Assembly (NCBI GenBank): GCA_036266975.1 | Contig: DATAWZ010000204.1 | Span: 1 to 9,253 of the forward strand | DNA from: DATAWZ01 sp036266975 | GTDB taxonomy: Bacteria; Actinomycetota; Thermoleophilia; Solirubrobacterales; Solirubrobacteraceae | DNA: 9,253 nucleotides | Reading direction: 5' to 3' | Part shown: positions 6,514 to 9,253 of the stretch, piece by piece | Position numbering within the stretch: position 1 is the first letter of the stretch | How the letters are laid out: each line of letters starts with the position of its first letter | Made by a program: the position numbers and the translations under genes | Notes under the pieces: generated by a model | What the model saw: the letters and a program-made list of their open reading frames with translations, nothing else | What the model was told of the DNA's origin: nothing | Database searches by the model: none

Positions 6514-8862
6514 TTACCGGTCGTCGGTGAGCGGCGACCGGCCCTTCGGCTGGCGCGGCGTCGGTCGCTGCGGCGCGGGCGGGACCTCGAACACGGTCGG
6601 CTCGCCCGGGCGCAGCTCGACGGGCGTCCCGTGGTGCTCGATCTCCAGGGCCTCCCCGCCGGCCAGGGCGTAGCTCGCCTGCTGTTGGTCGACGCTCACC
6701 GTGAGCCGTCGCCCACGGAACAGCAGCCGGAAGGTGAGGCGCTTCAGGCCGGCCGGCAGCCGCGGGCAGAAGCGCAGCCGGCCGCCGTGGTCGCGCATGC
6801 CGCCGAAGCCGGCGACGGCGGCCATCCACGCCCCGCCGAGGGCGGCGATGTGCACCCCGTCGCGGGTGTTGTGCTCGAGGTCGTCGAGATCCATCAGCGC
6901 CGCCTCGCGGAAGTAGGCGTAGGCGAGATCGAGGTGGCCGACCTCGGCCGCGATCACCGCCTGCGTACTCGCCGAGAGCGAGGAGTCGCGGACGGTGAGC
7001 GCCTCGTAGTAGGCGAAGTTGCGTGCCTTCTGCTCGTCGGTGAAGGCGTCGCCGCGCAGGTGCAGCGCGAGGACGAGGTCGGCCTGCTTGCACACCTGCT
7101 TGCGATACAGGTCGAAGTAGGCGAAGTTCAGCAGCAGGGGGTACTGCCCGGGCTCGGTGGCGTCGAAGTCCCAGACCCGATGGTCGGTGAAGCCCTCGGC
7201 CTGCGGGTGCACACCGAGCCGCTCGTCGTAGGGGATGACCATCGCTTCGGCGGCGGCGCGCCACTGGGCGATGATGTCGGTCTCGATTCCCAGCTCGAGG
7301 GCGCGGTCGTGCTGGCGTGCGGCGGCGGCCGCTGCTTCGCGCAGGTTCTGCTGGGCCATGAGGTTCGTGTAGACGTTGTTGTCGGCCACCGCGCTGTACT
7401 CGTCGGGCCCGGTGACGCCGTCGATGCGAAAGCCGCCGGCCTCGTCGTAGTGGCCGAGCGACGTCCACAGCCGCGCGGTCTCTGCGAGCAGTTCGAGGCC
7501 CACCTCGCGCTCGAAGGTCTCATCGTCCGCGGCCGCCCCGTAGCGCACGACGGCGGCGGCGATGTCGGCGTTGATGTGAAACGCCGCCGTGCCCGCCGGC
7601 CAATAGCCCGAGCACTCCTGGCCGCGGATCGTGCGCCACGGAAACGCAGCGCCGGCGAGCCCCAGCTGCTTGGCGCGTTCGCGGGCGAGGCCGAGGGTAC
7701 GGTGGCGCCATCGCAGCGCGTCGCGCGCCGCGTCGGGCACGGTGTAGGTCAGCGGCGGCAGCACGAAGGTCTCGCTGTCCCAGAACGTGTGCCCGTCGTA
7801 GCCCGGGCCGGTCAACCCCTTGGCGGCGATCGCGCGCTGCTCGGCCCGCGCTCCCGCCTGCAGCGTGTGGAAGAGCGCAAAGCGGATCGCCTGCTGGAGC
7901 TCCTCGTCCCCCTCCAGCTCGACGTCGGCACGCTCCCAGAACGAATCCAGGTAGGCGGTCTGCTCGTCGAGCAGCCCCTGCCAGCCGAGGTGCCGCGCAC
8001 CGGCGAGCCCCATCGCAACCTGGTCGCGCAGCGCGGGCACCGACCGCTGCCGCGACCACCCGTACGCCGCGAACTTCACGAGCCGAAGCACCTTCCCAGG
8101 CTCGAGGTCCGCGGTGACCGTGAACCGGGCCACGTCCTCGAACGCCTCCACCGCGGTCGACGTCCCCTCTGGCCCGTCGACTGAGTGGTCCATGGCCACG
8201 GCGACGCCCATGCCGCTCGCCTTGGTGCGATGTACGAGCACGGCTCGGTGACCGACGGCGTCGGCGAACACATACTGCAACGGCAATTCCAGCGCCGCCG
8301 ACGCGCGCGGGTCGGGACTCGCGGTGACCGAGGACTCGTTGGCCGCCAGCTCGGACTGCACGACGACGGGCAGATGTTCGTCGACCGCCTCGACCTCGTA
8401 GGCGATCGCGGCGATCGCACGCTGGGTGAAGGACACCAGGCGCGTCGTGCGCACCCGGATCGCGCCCCCGCTGGGCGAGACCCATTCGACGGTGCGGGTC
8501 AGGATGCCGTTGCGCAGGTCGAGCATGCGCTCGTGGCTGCGAAGCACGCCGTAGCGCACGTCGAAGGGCTCGTCGGCCACGAGCAGCCGGATGATCTTCA
8601 CGTTGGTGACGTTGACGATCGTCTGGCCGGACTCCGGATCACCGTAGCCGGCCTCCGCGTACGGCAGCGGGCGGAACTCGCAGAAGCCGCCGAGGTAGCT
8701 TCCCGGCACGCCGAACGGCTCGCCCTCGTCGAGGTTGCCCCGCAGGCCGATGTGGCCGTTGGAGAGCGCGAACAGCGACTCGGTCTGCGCGAGCCGCTCG
8801 AAGTCGAGCGCGGTCTCGCGCACGCACCACGGCTCGACCGGGAAGGCCCGCTGCCGGATCAC
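6514..8862 (-). CDS. Glycoside hydrolase family 65 disaccharide phosphorylase
   Basis: This 782-residue protein has the full GH65 layout: N-terminal beta-sandwich (about 1-280), linker helices, (alpha/alpha)6 catalytic barrel (about 315-690) and a small C-terminal beta domain. The general acid is Glu488 in VTGPDEYS. Other family signatures are GYDGHTFWDSE (354-364), PWRTIRGQE (408-416), KQADLVLAL (592-600), RDSSLSAS (625-632) and HNTRDGVHIA (664-673); the last two lie at the phosphate site in known phosphorylases, which argues against a plain hydrolase. The reaction is an inverting phosphorolysis of an alpha-glucoside (trehalose, maltose, kojibiose or nigerose) to beta-glucose 1-phosphate; I cannot choose among them. 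No signal peptide is seen, so it is cytosolic. The start is a GTG at 8862 overlapping the stop of the HAD gene (GTGA), so the two are likely coupled. The pair resembles the M. tuberculosis Rv3401/Rv3400 arrangement. The last 20 residues are Pro/Arg-rich and low in complexity. Confidence 0.95.
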   Translation of the reverse strand: MIRQRAFPVEPWCVRETALDFERLAQTESLFALSNGHIGLRGNLDEGEPFGVPGSYLGGFCEFRPLPYAEAGYGDPESGQTIVNVTNVKIIRLLVADEPFDVRYGVLRSHERMLDLRNGILTRTVEWVSPSGGAIRVRTTRLVSFTQRAIAAIAYEVEAVDEHLPVVVQSELAANESSVTASPDPRASAALELPLQYVFADAVGHRAVLVHRTKASGMGVAVAMDHSVDGPEGTSTAVEAFEDVARFTVTADLEPGKVLRLVKFAAYGWSRQRSVPALRDQVAMGLAGARHLGWQGLLDEQTAYLDSFWERADVELEGDEELQQAIRFALFHTLQAGARAEQRAIAAKGLTGPGYDGHTFWDSETFVLPPLTYTVPDAARDALRWRHRTLGLARERAKQLGLAGAAFPWRTIRGQECSGYWPAGTAAFHINADIAAAVVRYGAAADDETFEREVGLELLAETARLWTSLGHYDEAGGFRIDGVTGPDEYSAVADNNVYTNLMAQQNLREAAAAAARQHDRALELGIETDIIAQWRAAAEAMVIPYDERLGVHPQAEGFTDHRVWDFDATEPGQYPLLLNFAYFDLYRKQVCKQADLVLALHLRGDAFTDEQKARNFAYYEALTVRDSSLSASTQAVIAAEVGHLDLAYAYFREAALMDLDDLEHNTRDGVHIAALGGAWMAAVAGFGGMRDHGGRLRFCPRLPAGLKRLTFRLLFRGRRLTVSVDQQQASYALAGGEALEIEHHGTPVELRPGEPTVFEVPPAPQRPTPRQPKGRSPLTDDR
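8859..8862 (-). other. GTGA start-stop overlap between HAD gene and GH65 gene
   Basis: The GTG start of the GH65 gene (8862-8860) shares bases with the TGA stop (8861-8859) of the HAD gene. This supports a GTG start despite the absence of a clear ribosome-binding site and links the two enzymes as a coupled pair. Confidence 0.85.
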
Positions 8863-9253
8863 GACCGCGCGAGCAGCTCGGCCAGGTCGCCGACGACGAC
8901 GTCGGCGCCGTGCTCGCGCAGCTCATCCCGCTGGCCGACGCGGTCGACCCCGACGACGAATCCGAAGTGTCCGGCGCGGCCGGCCTCCACGCCGGCGAGG
9001 GCGTCCTCGAACACGACCGCCCGATCGGCGTCGACGTGCAGCGCCCGGGCGGCGGCGAGGAAGGTATCCGGCGCGGGCTTGCCGTGCAGGTGCTCGCGCC
9101 CGGCGACGTTGCCGTCGATCACCGTCTCGAACAGGTCGGCGATGCCGGCGGCGACGAGCACGTCGTGGCAGTTGGTGCTCGAGGAGACGACCGCGCGGAC
9201 GAGTCCGGCGTCGCGGACGGCGTGCACGTAGGCCACCGAGCCCTCGTAGGGCT
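8859..9253 (-). CDS. HAD-superfamily hydrolase, beta-phosphoglucomutase-like, C-terminal part (runs off the window)
   Basis: About 130 C-terminal residues are visible; the frame continues past the window edge, so the GTG at 9236 is internal and not the true start. The visible part covers the second half of a HAD phosphatase/mutase core: motif II as VVSSSTN, motif III lysine in GKPAPDTFLAAA, and motif IV in VFEDALAGVEAGRAG followed by GFVVGVDRVGQ. The nucleophile motif DxDxT and most of the cap lie outside the window. The VFEDA form and the pairing with a GH65 phosphorylase point to beta-phosphoglucomutase, which converts beta-glucose 1-phosphate to glucose 6-phosphate. A phosphatase acting on another sugar phosphate cannot be excluded without the cap. 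It would be the first visible gene of the operon, and its promoter is not in the window. Confidence 0.9.
   Translation of the reverse strand, partial: PYEGSVAYVHAVRDAGLVRAVVSSSTNCHDVLVAAGIADLFETVIDGNVAGREHLHGKPAPDTFLAAARALHVDADRAVVFEDALAGVEAGRAGHFGFVVGVDRVGQRDELREHGADVVVGDLAELLARS

Noticed and set aside
6500..6521. Five-base inverted repeat (accgg/ccggt) in the gap between the GH65 gene and the fusion gene
   Set aside because: The stem is short, includes the GH65 stop codon, and is followed by no T-run. It is too weak to call a terminator that would split the operon.
6022..8184. Very long plus-strand open frame (720 codons)
   Set aside because: It lies antisense to the GH65 and lyase genes, has no recognisable domain, and is rich in Arg/Gly/Val as expected from a frame opposite GC-rich codons. 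It is a shadow of real genes.

Overview
This window is GC-rich throughout, and every gene I can support lies on the minus strand. The mix of genes suggests a high-GC actinobacterium, possibly Thermoleophilia/Solirubrobacterales. It includes a Mycobacterium-type class II DAHP synthase, a GH65 phosphorylase overlapping a beta-phosphoglucomutase-like HAD gene, a single-domain PPK2, and a secreted PKD protein with Cys-pair motifs. The lineage is inferred from gene content only; there is no rRNA or other marker here.

Read in the direction of transcription (high to low coordinates), the window opens with the C-terminal part of a HAD-family beta-phosphoglucomutase-like protein (8859-9253, cut by the window edge). 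It overlaps a GH65 disaccharide phosphorylase (6514-8862) by 4 bases. Together they would phosphorolyse an alpha-glucosidic disaccharide to beta-glucose 1-phosphate and isomerise that to glucose 6-phosphate. After 34 bases comes a two-part protein (4608-6479): an N-terminal CitE/HpcH-type acyl-CoA lyase fused to a C-terminal double hot-dog hydratase resembling mesaconyl-C1-CoA hydratase (Mch). It overlaps by 4 bases (ATGA) a class III CoA-transferase that closely resembles mesaconyl-CoA C1-C4 transferase, Mct (3394-4611). That gene overlaps by another ATGA a type II DAHP synthase (2012-3397). The compact layout suggests one operon of at least five genes.

The lyase-hydratase fusion and Mct are the most interesting part. 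They correspond to the steps of the second (glyoxylate-assimilating) cycle of the 3-hydroxypropionate bicycle that join glyoxylate to propionyl-CoA and move the CoA of mesaconyl-CoA from C1 to C4. The sequence suggests a compressed glyoxylate/propionyl-CoA assimilation or C5-dicarboxyl-CoA breakdown module. It is joined to sugar phosphorolysis upstream and to the entry enzyme of aromatic biosynthesis downstream.

Between the DAHP synthase and the next gene (about 1576-2009) there is no intact ORF that looks real. Two reading frames together carry what looks like the remains of a MarR-type regulator. A PPK2-family polyphosphate kinase follows (773-1543), then a GC-rich nested inverted repeat that may end its transcript. 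Last is the N-terminal part of a secreted PKD-domain protein with a clear signal peptide (1-528, cut by the window edge). I saw no tRNA, rRNA, CRISPR, insertion sequence or riboswitch.
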